NCBI GenBank assembly: GCA_020633975.1
Contig: JACKCR010000005.1
Coordinates: 310,001-374,000 of the forward strand
Direction: 5' to 3'
Length of the DNA stretch: 64,000 bases
DNA from: Candidatus Eiseniibacteriota bacterium
GTDB lineage: Bacteria > Eisenbacteria > RBG-16-71-46 > CAIMUX01
The notes under the pieces were generated by a model. The model ran no database searches, was not told the origin of the DNA, and saw nothing but the letters and a program-made list of their open reading frames with translations. A program made the translations under genes and the position numbers. Shown in pieces: positions 54,927-64,000 of the stretch (positions are counted from its first letter, which is position 1; each line of letters starts with the position of its first letter).

Positions 54927-56075
54927 CTAGATCGGGTTCGAGGATCCGGCCGCAAACTCCTGGAACCCATCCTCTGCTCGCGGGCCGGCACCGGCCGACG
55001 GCTCCCTCGAACCGAAGCGGCTGAGTAGCACGGCTCCGGTCCCCACGGTGTCGATCGTCCAGTTCGCCGCGATTGCCCCGAGAAGGAGGAGCCGGCCGAG
55101 CTGCCCGATCCCACCGCCGACGGCGGTGAGAAGTACGGGAATCAGGGTGAAGAGCCCGAACACGGCGAGGCCCGCCAACGAAGCTCGAACCCAAGCGGCC
55201 CGCGTGTCCAGACCACCACCCGAGAACTTCGCGCCCAAGACCGCCGCGACCAAGACGTACCCGATGATCTGAGCAACGGTCATGACCAGCGGTAGAAGGA
55301 GGGCGGCCGGAATTCCGATCACGGTGATGCAGAGGATCACGAAGGCCGGTCCGAGCAAGACCTGCGCCGCGAGACCAACGAAGAAGCTCGGCCAAAGGGC
55401 CGATCGCACGTGGCCCGTCATCCGGCGGATCTGAACGGGAAGCAGCCACTCGACCACGAGCGCGGTGAGCCCCAGGAACAAGAAAAGGGACAGCGAGAAG
55501 AAAGCCCAGAAGTACCGACCACCTCCCGGCGTGCCGACCGTGAAGACGGCGGGTCCGAGTTCGATGTTGACCTCTTCGCCAAGCACCTCCGCTCCCGACT
55601 CGCGATCGATTCCACCGCCGATGGCCGCGGCGTCACCTTCCACGATCGCGCCTTCCTCGAGCGTTACCCGCCCGCCGAGGGACACGACATCCTCGAGCAC
55701 GTGCCCCCGAACCACGACGTTCCCGCCGATCGACACGACGGATCCATCGATCACTTCGTCCGCCTCGATCACGATGTCTTCGCCGAAGCGGACGAGACTC
55801 GATTCCTCGTTCCCCTGGCGACGCCAACGCGAGGGACCGATCCGGATCGTGGATGACGTCGTGTCGTCGTCGGTCTGAATCGTCACTCGGATTCGATCAC
55901 GCCTCTCGGAAGTACGGAGAGTGTCGGAATCCAATTCGCGAATCCGCTGCGCCGAGGCGTCCGCGACGAACGCCACCTGCGACACGACGAGCATGGCAGC
56001 CAGTGAGCTCAGCACGCAGCGAACGTCCGCCCATCGAAGGGAACGCTTCGATGATCTGAGTTTCGAGTTACGCAT
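54927..56075 (-). CDS. Bactofilin-like beta-helix fused to a multi-helix membrane domain
   Basis: 382 aa. A signal peptide (SLAAMLVVSQVAFVADASAQ) is followed by a hexapeptide-type beta-helix (about 90-165; IVIEADEVIDGSVVSIGGNVVVRGHVLEDVVSLGGRV), as in polymer-forming cytoskeletal (bactofilin) proteins. The rest has five or six membrane helices (FFSLSLFLFLGLTALVVEW; AFVILCITVIGIPAALLLPLVM; IIGYVLVAAVLGA). The beta-helix is therefore extracytoplasmic. It overlaps the anti-sigma gene by eight bases and is third in the ECF operon, so it is probably part of the envelope response. Confidence 0.8.
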   Translation of the reverse strand: MRNSKLRSSKRSLRWADVRCVLSSLAAMLVVSQVAFVADASAQRIRELDSDTLRTSERRDRIRVTIQTDDDTTSSTIRIGPSRWRRQGNEESSLVRFGEDIVIEADEVIDGSVVSIGGNVVVRGHVLEDVVSLGGRVTLEEGAIVEGDAAAIGGGIDRESGAEVLGEEVNIELGPAVFTVGTPGGGRYFWAFFSLSLFLFLGLTALVVEWLLPVQIRRMTGHVRSALWPSFFVGLAAQVLLGPAFVILCITVIGIPAALLLPLVMTVAQIIGYVLVAAVLGAKFSGGGLDTRAAWVRASLAGLAVFGLFTLIPVLLTAVGGGIGQLGRLLLLGAIAANWTIDTVGTGAVLLSRFGSREPSAGAGPRAEDGFQEFAAGSSNPI

Positions 56076-56706
56076 GCTTCACGCTCCTGTTCTGACTCGA
56101 CCGATTGAGTCGCCAGATCAAACCGATGACGGAAGTAACGGAGAAGAACGCTACCGCCCAGCGGATCAAACCAACGGCAGCGAATGCGGTCCGCACGGCA
56201 CGGGTGAGGGGAGAGATCCGCTCGAGGAATGCCTGCACGAATCCCCAGCCCTGCTGAAGGTTCGCGAGCAGCTGCATGATCTCGTCGAGGGCCGTGGCCC
56301 CCCGTCCCACTCCGCCGGAAACCACCTCGTCGACGGAGCTGCCGGGACCTGCCCCGGGGACGAAGAAGAAGACCACCATCCCCAGAACGGCCAGCGCAGC
56401 GCCGGCCACCAAGACAGGCGCCCAAGAAATCCGACCGCGGCCGACACTTCGTGGCGCGGCCCAAGCCGGTCCGCCGTCCCGTCTCGCCTGGACTGCCGAC
56501 CGGACGAGAACTTCCCTCAGGTCTGATGGCATCGTCGACGAGCTGCGAGAGGAAAGGGCGCCGGCGACCTTGCGGTGCACTTGGAACTCCAAGCGGCAGC
56601 TCGGACACTCGCGGAGGAACCGGTCCGCACGTGCGGCCTCTTCCGGGTCCGTATCCCCGAGGGCGTGAGCTACCAGGAGCTCCTTATCGCAATCGCACTC
56701 TGCCAT
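56068..56706 (-). CDS. Anti-sigma factor with zinc-finger (zf-HC2) domain
   Basis: 212 aa from ATG 56706; a GTG one codon upstream is an alternative. The cytoplasmic N-terminus has a zf-HC2-type motif, with His in LLVAHALGD and Cys pair ECPSCRLEF, which binds the cognate ECF sigma factor. One transmembrane helix is at about 95-115 (WAPVLVAGAALAVLGMVVFFFV), and a second hydrophobic stretch at about 180-200. Its position after the ECF sigma gene supports control of that factor. Release would follow an envelope signal. Confidence 0.88.
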   Translation of the reverse strand: MAECDCDKELLVAHALGDTDPEEAARADRFLRECPSCRLEFQVHRKVAGALSSRSSSTMPSDLREVLVRSAVQARRDGGPAWAAPRSVGRGRISWAPVLVAGAALAVLGMVVFFFVPGAGPGSSVDEVVSGGVGRGATALDEIMQLLANLQQGWGFVQAFLERISPLTRAVRTAFAAVGLIRWAVAFFSVTSVIGLIWRLNRSSQNRSVKHA

Positions 56707-56764
56707 CACTCCTACCTACGAAGGCGACGACGCGTCCGTTGCAGGTTTCTTCGGAAACGCCTAT

Positions 56765-57328
56765 CTAGAGGTCCGACAGATCCTTGCCCTGGAGCCAGCC
56801 CGCGAGCTGGCGATGCGCTCGGTGGAGGCGCGAACGCACCGTGGCCGGCGTGACATCGAGGATCTCCGCGATTTCGCCCGGCTGGAGGCCCTGCGCGTGA
56901 CGCAGCTCGAGCACGATCCGATACCCCGGCGCGAGCCGGGTGACCAAGTGCTCGAGCCGTTCTCGGTTCGGGTCCGAGGAAGAGTCCTCCCACGCATCGG
57001 TCTGGAGGAGCGACTCCAACACCTCGCCTCTCCCTTCCTCGTCGAGGGACACGGTGTCGATCCGGCGCTTTCGGAGGAAGTCGACCGTCTGGTTCGACGC
57101 GATCCGGAGGAGCCAAGCCGACAGGCTTCGCGAGGAGTCGAAGCGGTCGAGCGAACGGAAGAAGCGGAGAAAGGTTTCCTGGGTCAGATCCCGTGCATCC
57201 GGCTCCGACCCGACCAGACGGTAGATCGTGGCATAGACGCGACGGTCGTACCGCTCGACGAGCATCCGGAACGCCTCTTCCTCACCGGCGAGGCATCTTT
57301 CCACCAGTTCCGCATCACCAAGAGGCAT
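56765..57328 (-). CDS. ECF-family RNA polymerase sigma factor
   Basis: 187 aa. Region 2 has FRMLVERYDRRVYATIYRLVGSEPDARDLTQETFLRFFRSLDRF, and region 4 has RLAPGYRIVLELRHAQGLQPGEIAEILDVTPATVRSRLHRAHRQL. Region 3 is absent, as in all ECF factors. It is followed by its anti-sigma gene and a bactofilin-like membrane protein gene. It probably directs an extracytoplasmic stress regulon. It is divergent from eno. Confidence 0.93.
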   Translation of the reverse strand: MPLGDAELVERCLAGEEEAFRMLVERYDRRVYATIYRLVGSEPDARDLTQETFLRFFRSLDRFDSSRSLSAWLLRIASNQTVDFLRKRRIDTVSLDEEGRGEVLESLLQTDAWEDSSSDPNRERLEHLVTRLAPGYRIVLELRHAQGLQPGEIAEILDVTPATVRSRLHRAHRQLAGWLQGKDLSDL

Positions 57329-57412
57329 CGGCTACCGCCGGAGGGAAGATGCCGGGGACGCCGGCCTGAGCGGAAGAGCGGGCCTGACCACAGTCAATCC
57401 ATTGTCCCATAG

Positions 57413-59258
<1,846 letters not shown>

Positions 59259-59262
<4 letters not shown>

Positions 59263-59287
59263 CATCATCCAAATGGATCGCTAGCTT
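59259..59287 (+). promoter_or_regulatory. Sigma70 promoter of the initiator tRNA
   Basis: TTGACA (59259-59264), exact 17-base spacer, TAGCTT (59282-59287), ending 16 bases before the tRNA 5' end. Confidence 0.7.
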
Positions 59288-59303
59288 TCCCCTTCCAGTT
59301 TGA

Positions 59304-59378
<75 letters not shown>

Positions 59379-59401
59379 ATTCTTCGGCAGGATGCTGAAG
59401 C

Positions 59402-59437
59402 GAGAGGCCCGGGCGTTTGCTCGGGCCTCTCTTCTTT
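59402..59437 (+). terminator. Rho-independent terminator of the initiator tRNA
   Basis: GAGAGGCCCG (59402-59411) pairs with CGGGCCTCTC (59422-59431), 10-nt loop, followed by TTCTTT. It lies 24 bases beyond the tRNA. Confidence 0.88.
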
Positions 59438-59559
59438 GCCCGGCGAGCCCCACGATTCCCGCCCGGCCGCCCAGGTACGTGTTTCCCCGACCTTGTCCCT
59501 GAACCTCCCCGCATGGAGCCTCGGTTGGGCCAATCCGATACTGGCCTTGGAGGACTCGG

Positions 59560-61215
59560 ATGGACCTCGGACGTTGGCTCGATGCAATCGATGAGCCTGT
59601 TTTCGCGCTCGACGGTCTTGGCCGGTTCGTAGCGGTCAACGAGGCCGCGCGACTACTGACCGGCTACGCCCTCGAGGAGCTACTGGGTGCGCCCTGCACC
59701 CGGGTGTTCCCCGACAACCTCTGCGGATGTGGAGATCACGAGAACGGATCGATCCCCAGGGGCGAAACGATCCTGTCCCGCAAGGATGGGGCGCAGTACA
59801 ACGTCCTGGTCTCGAAGTCCAATCTCGAGCCAGAGCCGGGCCAGCATTGGTCTCTCTACACGGTGCACCCCGAGGCGGCGGCCCGAGTGGAGGTCTTCTC
59901 CCCGTCCGAACGCCAAAGGTCGATCCTCGACAGCCTGGAAGAGGGTGTCGTCACGATCGACGAGAACTGGCGGGTGACGGCGCTCAACCGATCGGCGGTA
60001 CGTATCCTCGGGATCCCGGAGCACTCTGCCGTCGGACTCCTCTGTAGCCACGTCTTGCGATCGGAGCTGTGTCAGGACAGCTGCCCACTCACGCGAGTTC
60101 TCGAGCGGAAGAGTTCCGTAAGGAATGAGCGTGTGCAGCTGACGCGGCACGACGGCCAGCCAGTCCAAGTCTCGATCAACTGCGCCGTGCTCCGCGACAC
60201 TGCGGGCGACGACGCGGGGGGCGTGCTCTCTTTCCGCGAGCTTCCCGAACGGCACGAACTCTCGGCCGAGCTCGAAGGGAGCGGCTTCCACGGCATGGTC
60301 GGGAAGTCCGCGTCGATGCGTCAGGTGTTCCACCTCATTCAGGACGTGGCGGACAGCCCGTCCACCGTCTTGATCACGGGCGAATCCGGCACGGGGAAAG
60401 AGCTCGTCGCCAATGCGGTGCAGGCGGAAAGTACGCGCCGTGACGGTCCGTTCGTCAAGGTCAACTGCGCAGTCTTCTCGGAGGGCGTCCTCGAAAGCGA
60501 GCTGTTCGGCCATGTGAAGGGGTCCTTCACGGACGCACGTCGCGATCACCGTGGGCGTTTCGAACTCGCAGATGGGGGGACGCTCTTCCTCGACGAGATT
60601 GGGGAGCTGAGCCCGCGACTCCAGGTGAAGCTTCTTCGCGTTCTCCAGGATCACACGTTCGAGCGAGTCGGAGGCGAGTCGACCATGACGGTCGACTTCC
60701 GACTCATTGCGGCCACGAACCGGAATCTCGAGAGCCGGGTCCGGGAGGGGAAGTTCCGCGAGGACCTCTACTATCGGCTGAATGTGATCCCGATCCGCGT
60801 GCCGCCGCTGCGCGAGCGACAGGACGACATTCCGATCCTGGTGGACCACTTCGTCCGCAAGTTCTCTCACCTGACGAAGAAGCCAGTCCGGTACGTCGAC
60901 GACGCGGCGATGCACCATCTGATGCACCACCGCTGGCCGGGCAACGTGCGCCAACTCGAGAACGCGATCGAGTATGCGTTCGCCCGTGCCCAGGGCGACG
61001 CACTCATGCTGAGTCTGTTCCCACCGGACGCGGATGGGGCCGGGCCGAAGGTCTCCGGCGCAACGGCAGACAACACCGAGGCACAGATCATCCTCGGGGC
61101 GCTCGAGCGCCATCGTTGGCATCATGGAAAGGCCGCCGAAGAGCTAGGGATTTCGCGTACTACGCTCTGGAGACGGATGCGGAAGCTCGGAATCGAGACC
61201 TCCCCACCGGAGTAA
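59560..61215 (+). CDS. PAS-PAS-sigma54 activator with Cys-rich sensor domains (GSFTDA variant)
   Basis: 551 aa, ATG with GGAGGA upstream. Two PAS domains (about 1-110 and 120-235) each contain three spaced cysteines: Cys46, Cys55, Cys57, and Cys162, Cys171, Cys175. This suggests a redox, iron-sulfur or heme sensor. The AAA+ domain has Walker A GESGTGKE (about 274), Walker B LFLDEIGE, R-finger LYYRLNVIP, and a sigma54 loop GSFTDA instead of GAFTGA. A Fis-type helix-turn-helix (HHGKAAEELGISRTTLWRRM) ends it. It lies upstream of a -24/-12 promoter driving the cytochrome operon, its likely target. Confidence 0.93.
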   Translation: MDLGRWLDAIDEPVFALDGLGRFVAVNEAARLLTGYALEELLGAPCTRVFPDNLCGCGDHENGSIPRGETILSRKDGAQYNVLVSKSNLEPEPGQHWSLYTVHPEAAARVEVFSPSERQRSILDSLEEGVVTIDENWRVTALNRSAVRILGIPEHSAVGLLCSHVLRSELCQDSCPLTRVLERKSSVRNERVQLTRHDGQPVQVSINCAVLRDTAGDDAGGVLSFRELPERHELSAELEGSGFHGMVGKSASMRQVFHLIQDVADSPSTVLITGESGTGKELVANAVQAESTRRDGPFVKVNCAVFSEGVLESELFGHVKGSFTDARRDHRGRFELADGGTLFLDEIGELSPRLQVKLLRVLQDHTFERVGGESTMTVDFRLIAATNRNLESRVREGKFREDLYYRLNVIPIRVPPLRERQDDIPILVDHFVRKFSHLTKKPVRYVDDAAMHHLMHHRWPGNVRQLENAIEYAFARAQGDALMLSLFPPDADGAGPKVSGATADNTEAQIILGALERHRWHHGKAAEELGISRTTLWRRMRKLGIETSPPE

Positions 61216-61216
61216 C

Positions 61217-61264
61217 GGAACAAACCGTTCCAGCAGCAACAGGGCGTTTCACGTCGCAACGCCC
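61217..61264. repeat. Two inverted repeats between the activator and cytochrome operon
   Basis: GGAAC-N5-GTTCC (61217-61231) is followed by GGGCGTT (61242-61248) / AACGCCC (61258-61264) with a 9-nt loop. They lie 160-205 bases upstream of the sigma54 promoter, a fitting distance for enhancer sites. They could also end the activator transcript, though no T run follows. Confidence 0.45.
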
Positions 61265-61421
61265 ACCCACCTAACCTGATTCCCCACAACGCACTGTGCC
61301 CCCTCACGAACGGCGGTCACCCTCATCCTGCAACTCCATGTTTCGTTCACCGCGCCCAGAAACCAGCCTCACCCCGTTCCGACATGACGCAACTCATTAT
61401 CAAATCGAATCTTGCCCGAGT

Positions 61422-61437
61422 CGGCACAACAGTTGCT
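61422..61437 (+). promoter_or_regulatory. Sigma54 (-24/-12) promoter of the cytochrome operon
   Basis: CGGCACA-ACAG-TTGCT, with GG (61423-61424) and GC (61435-61436) exactly ten bases apart and a perfect TTGCT -12 box. The start would be near 61448, about 27 bases before the first gene. Confidence 0.75.
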
Positions 61438-61474
61438 CTTATGCCACCGGTGTTCGTGCATCGGAGCTTTGACC

Positions 61475-61912
61475 ATGTCGGAAATGCTCGGAAATCGATA
61501 CCTGCTCGAGTTGAGGTTCGAAGAGGCGATCCCGCACTTCGAGTCCCGACTCCGCAAGGAGCCCTGCGATAGGAGAACGGCCCAGAAGCTGGCTCTCTGC
61601 CACGCAGTCGCGGGCCACAAGGACGCGGCCGCGAAGTGGTTCCGTCGGTCTCTCGAGGCGGGTGCCGAGGAACAGAAGCCGGAAGCGCTGCTTTGGCAGG
61701 AACTCGCGCAGTCGATCCGCTCGCGCCGGGAACTGCTCGGCAAGGAGAGCAGCGCAATCGCTCTGGCTCTGGCCCGGCTCTTCCGTAGCCCGGATTCAGC
61801 GGTGGACACCTTGGAACACGTCATGGAAGAGACTCCGGACGCCACCTGGCTCCGGGACGTTCTTCTCGCCTTCGACGATCGAATGGAGGACAGAGATGAA
61901 GCGGACCATTGA
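61475..61912 (+). CDS. Small TPR-like helical protein, first gene of the cytochrome operon
   Basis: 145 aa from ATG 61475, with GGAG eight bases upstream. It has no signal peptide or heme motif. Helical repeats resemble a TPR pair (YLLELRFEEAIPHFESRLRKEP; LALCHAVAGHKDAAAKWFRRSLEAG). It overlaps the cytochrome gene by 17 bases. Family unknown. A cytoplasmic assembly or regulatory role is possible, and it lies directly under the sigma54 promoter. Confidence 0.75.
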   Translation: MSEMLGNRYLLELRFEEAIPHFESRLRKEPCDRRTAQKLALCHAVAGHKDAAAKWFRRSLEAGAEEQKPEALLWQELAQSIRSRRELLGKESSAIALALARLFRSPDSAVDTLEHVMEETPDATWLRDVLLAFDDRMEDRDEADH

Positions 61913-63242
61913 ACGCTCCCTGTGCGCATGGATCCTGGCGGGCGCGGTCGGCTCCCTGGCACTCGGCATGGTCGCGTGCAGCGATGACGATGATCACCCG
62001 CTCGTGCCAGGAGGAACGGGATGTCTCGATTGCCACACCGACGAAGCCCGGCTCATGGCCACTGCGACACCGGACGACACTCCCGAGAACGAAGACTCGG
62101 GGGAAGGCTGAGGCGGTTCTGTACCTCCGTTGGAGGTATGGGAGAAGGTTCTGATCGACGGTACGAACGGGGACGCGTTCCTTGCGAGCGTCCACGGACA
62201 GATCGCGTGCACCAGCTGCCACGGAGGTTCCGGGTCGACGTCTGACAAAGACGAAGCGCACGCCGGCCTCGTCGTTCGTCCGAGCGAGACCTCTGACGGC
62301 CCTTGCGCGGAATGTCACTTCGAGACCTCGACGATGCCGAACAGCCTGCACGGCGGCCTCTGGGGCGAGAAGAACCTGGTCGCGGCCCGGTACGGTGCCG
62401 CCAGCTTCGACGACCTACCCGAAGGTGTGAAGCACGGGTACGGGCAGAACTGTGCCGGCTGCCACACGTCGTGCGGTGACTGCCACATCTCCCGTCCGCC
62501 GTCCGTGGGTGGTGGTTTCATCCGCTCGCATCGCTTCGGTTCGCCGGACATGGGCAATCAGTGCACGGCGTGTCATGGAAGCCGAGTCGGTGCCGAGTAT
62601 CGAGGCGAGAACGAGGGGATCCAGGCGGACATCCACTACCTGCCTGGCGGCAAGCGCTGCACCTTCTGCCACGGGGCGGAAGAGCTCCACGGTTCAGGGG
62701 AACGGTATGCGCACCGTTTGGACGTTCCGAACGCTCCCCAGTGCGAGGACTGTCACGAGCCAGACTTCGCCCACAACAAGTGGCACGACCGCCACTGGGA
62801 CGAACTCCAGTGCCAGGTTTGCCATAGCCAGGACTACAAGTCCTGCAACACTTGTCACGCTGGCACAGGCCTCGCGGAACCTTCGTACATCGGCTACAAG
62901 ATCGGAAAGAACCCCGTACCCGACAAGCGGCGGTTCGAATATGTCCTGCTTCGCCACATCCCGATCGCGCCGGACACCTACGAAGCTTGGGGAGTCCCGC
63001 TCCTTTCCAACTACGAAGTCGAACCGAGCTGGAAGTACGCCGCCCCGCACAACATCCAGCGGTGGACGACACGTACTGACGTTCCCGAAGGAGCGGGCTG
63101 CAGCAGCGCCTGCCACCTCACGGAGAACGGAGTCGACGGTTTCTTCCTACGTCAAGCAGATCTCGATGCCATGTCCGCCACCGAGGCGGAGGCCAACCGC
63201 GATCTCATCGTTCCCAACGGCAATCCGCTCTACTGGAATTAA
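61896..63242 (+). CDS. Multiheme c-type cytochrome lipoprotein, probably a selenoprotein (in-frame UGA at codon 72)
   Basis: Read as one 448-residue product from ATG 61896 (GGAGGACAG upstream). Residues 1-71 give a lipoprotein signal (lipobox-like GMVAC), an Asp cluster and a first CLDCH heme site. The same frame then meets TGA (62109-62111) and continues for 376 codons with CTSCH, CAECH, CAGCH, CGDCH, CTACH, CTFCH, CEDCH, CQVCH and CNTCH. That is ten CxxCH sites in all, plus a CSSACH (CxxxCH). The part after the TGA has no signal peptide, no ribosome site and only a TTG (62130) to start from, so alone it could not be exported or hemylated. A perfect hairpin begins ten bases after the TGA. 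Sec is inferred; a nonsense mutation or sequencing error remains possible. Confidence 0.75.
62122..62138 (+). promoter_or_regulatory. Candidate bacterial SECIS hairpin
   Basis: TACCTCC-GTT-GGAGGTA is a perfect 7-bp stem with a 3-nt loop, starting ten bases after the UGA codon (62109-62111). Bacterial SECIS elements are short hairpins inside the coding region just 3' of UGA, with a G early in the apical loop. Both features are present (loop GUU). The rest of the SECIS consensus is variable between species. Confidence 0.6.
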
Positions 63243-63257
63243 CGGAGGACTGGTTCC

Positions 63258-64000
63258 ATGAAACGCGCTCTATCCTTCTCCCTGATCCCATTCGCTCTGA
63301 TCCTCGCCATCGGCCCCGTAGGCTGTAGCGACGACGATGACAACAAGGACCCGATCACTCCGCCGGTGATCGACGAGTTCGAGCTCGCGACGAGCCTCGG
63401 TGATACGTACTTCACGACCTACAAGACGCCGAGCGGCCTAGGAGTCAACACGACGGCGGATGCCGTGTATGCGAACCTCATCGATGGTGACACGACCAAC
63501 GATCCGTACATCATCGATTGGCGCTCCGCTACGCACTATGCGGCGGGACACATCGAGGGTGCGGTCAATGGATCGCTTGCGGACTTCGAGAACGTTCTGA
63601 ACGCGATTCCGGCGGGAGCGACGGTAGTCAACGTGTGCTACACGGGTCAGAGTGCCAGTCATGCCACCGCCTACATGAACATGCTGGGAATCGATGCCCA
63701 GAATCTGAAGTTCGGCATGTGCGGATGGACGTCGGATCAGGCCGTGAACCTCAACAAGTGGGGCGGTGCGATTTCCGACGACTACGCCAGCTGGCTCGAA
63801 ACGGTAACGAATACGCCGACCCAGGTGTACGACTTCCCGATGCTCGACACCGGCAAGACGACGGCTCTCGAGATCATGCGTGAGGCAGCGATCGACAACC
63901 TCGGCACCAAGGGCTTCAAGGCGATGTCCGTCGCCGACCTCTACGCCGAGATCGTCTCCAACGGCAATGCAGACGACTACTTCGTCGTCAACTACTTCAC
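63258..64000 (+). CDS. Rhodanese-domain lipoprotein (3' end beyond window)
   Basis: Starts at ATG 63258, with GGAGG nine bases upstream, 15 bases after the cytochrome stop; open to the window edge (247 residues visible). The lipoprotein signal ends in PVGC followed by an Asp cluster, similar to that of the cytochrome. A rhodanese domain (about 85-175) has IIDWRSATHYAAGHIEGAVNG and an active-site loop VVNVCYTGQSASH with the catalytic Cys. A second domain appears to begin at FKAMSVADLYAEIV. In Geobacter, rhodanese lipoproteins of the ExtH type are encoded with multiheme cytochromes, so a linked role in electron transfer or chalcogen chemistry is likely. Confidence 0.88.
   Translation, partial: MKRALSFSLIPFALILAIGPVGCSDDDDNKDPITPPVIDEFELATSLGDTYFTTYKTPSGLGVNTTADAVYANLIDGDTTNDPYIIDWRSATHYAAGHIEGAVNGSLADFENVLNAIPAGATVVNVCYTGQSASHATAYMNMLGIDAQNLKFGMCGWTSDQAVNLNKWGGAISDDYASWLETVTNTPTQVYDFPMLDTGKTTALEIMREAAIDNLGTKGFKAMSVADLYAEIVSNGNADDYFVVNYF

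Noticed and set aside
61217-61264. Intrinsic terminator of the PAS activator
   Set aside because: Both inverted repeats lack a following T run on the plus strand. They are kept as repeats that might be enhancer sites.
62130-63242. Separate cytochrome gene starting at TTG 62130
   Set aside because: It has no ribosome site and no signal peptide, yet heme attachment requires export. The upstream lipoprotein start is in the same frame, so a single product read through UGA is preferred.

Overview
The window is a GC-rich stretch from a Gram-negative, didermic, motile bacterium. Evidence for this is LpxH-type lipid A synthesis, PorV and OmpW/Omp85-type barrels, lipoproteins with lipoboxes, and MotAB. 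Three secreted proteases end in a FlgD-like C-terminal sorting domain (ending in GVYWVRL-type motifs), and a PorV homologue is encoded nearby. This combination is typical of FCB-superphylum lineages with type IX-like secretion, such as Eisenbacteria or Krumholzibacteriota-like phyla. That placement is an inference; no rRNA gene is present. The sequence looks chromosomal and of even composition. I see no transposase, phage gene, integrase or CRISPR array.

Layout. 0-9.7 kb: PAS histidine kinase, secreted M14 carboxypeptidase, beta-helix lipoprotein, DUF533 protein, alkaline phosphatase. 9.7-13.4 kb: tRNA-Asp and an envelope operon (OmpW-like barrel, SpoIID/LytB, GH3/NagZ). 13.6-14.3 kb: a Fur-family regulator with an operator-like dyad. 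14.4-22.5 kb: a leftward stress and translation block, DUF2400 - lysS - sigma54 activator - dnaK - grpE - sigma54 activator, with a sigma54 promoter in front of dnaK. 22.7-27.8 kb: yggS, a mogA-like gene, a subtilase with a structured leader, DUF2064. 27.7-37.6 kb (leftward): motAB, GAF/PAS protein, HDOD protein, amidase, M23 peptidase, HtrA, GT2. 37.7-42.3 kb: lpxH, PorV, and a two-gene secreted operon (FN3 lipoprotein and DUF4384 protein). 42.3-46.7 kb: an 850 bp gene-poor structured region, a TPR-GAF-sigma54 activator and a small secreted peptide. 46.7-53.7 kb: an ArsR-like gene, and the tightly overlapped operon rlmN - NtrY/NtrX-like pair - Omp85-like barrel - DUF4390. 53.7-59.4 kb: metallopeptidase, ECF sigma/anti-sigma/bactofilin-like operon, eno-ftsB, initiator tRNA. 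59.5-64 kb: a PAS-sigma54 activator followed by a sigma54 promoter and a cytochrome/rhodanese operon running off the end.

Highlights. (1) At 61896-63242 a lipoprotein start and a multiheme cytochrome lie in one frame, interrupted only by a UGA. A perfect 17-nt hairpin begins ten bases after it, which fits a selenocysteine-containing multiheme cytochrome. The next gene is a rhodanese-like lipoprotein, recalling Geobacter ext-type electron-transfer clusters. (2) Sigma54 control is unusually dense: five bacterial enhancer-binding proteins (EBPs) and three good -24/-12 promoters, in front of dnaK, the cytochrome operon and the 42.3-42.9 kb structured region. (3) The TPR-GAF-sigma54 activator with its adjacent small secreted peptide could be a peptide-signalling cassette. 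All functional assignments come from reading motifs by eye; no database search was run.
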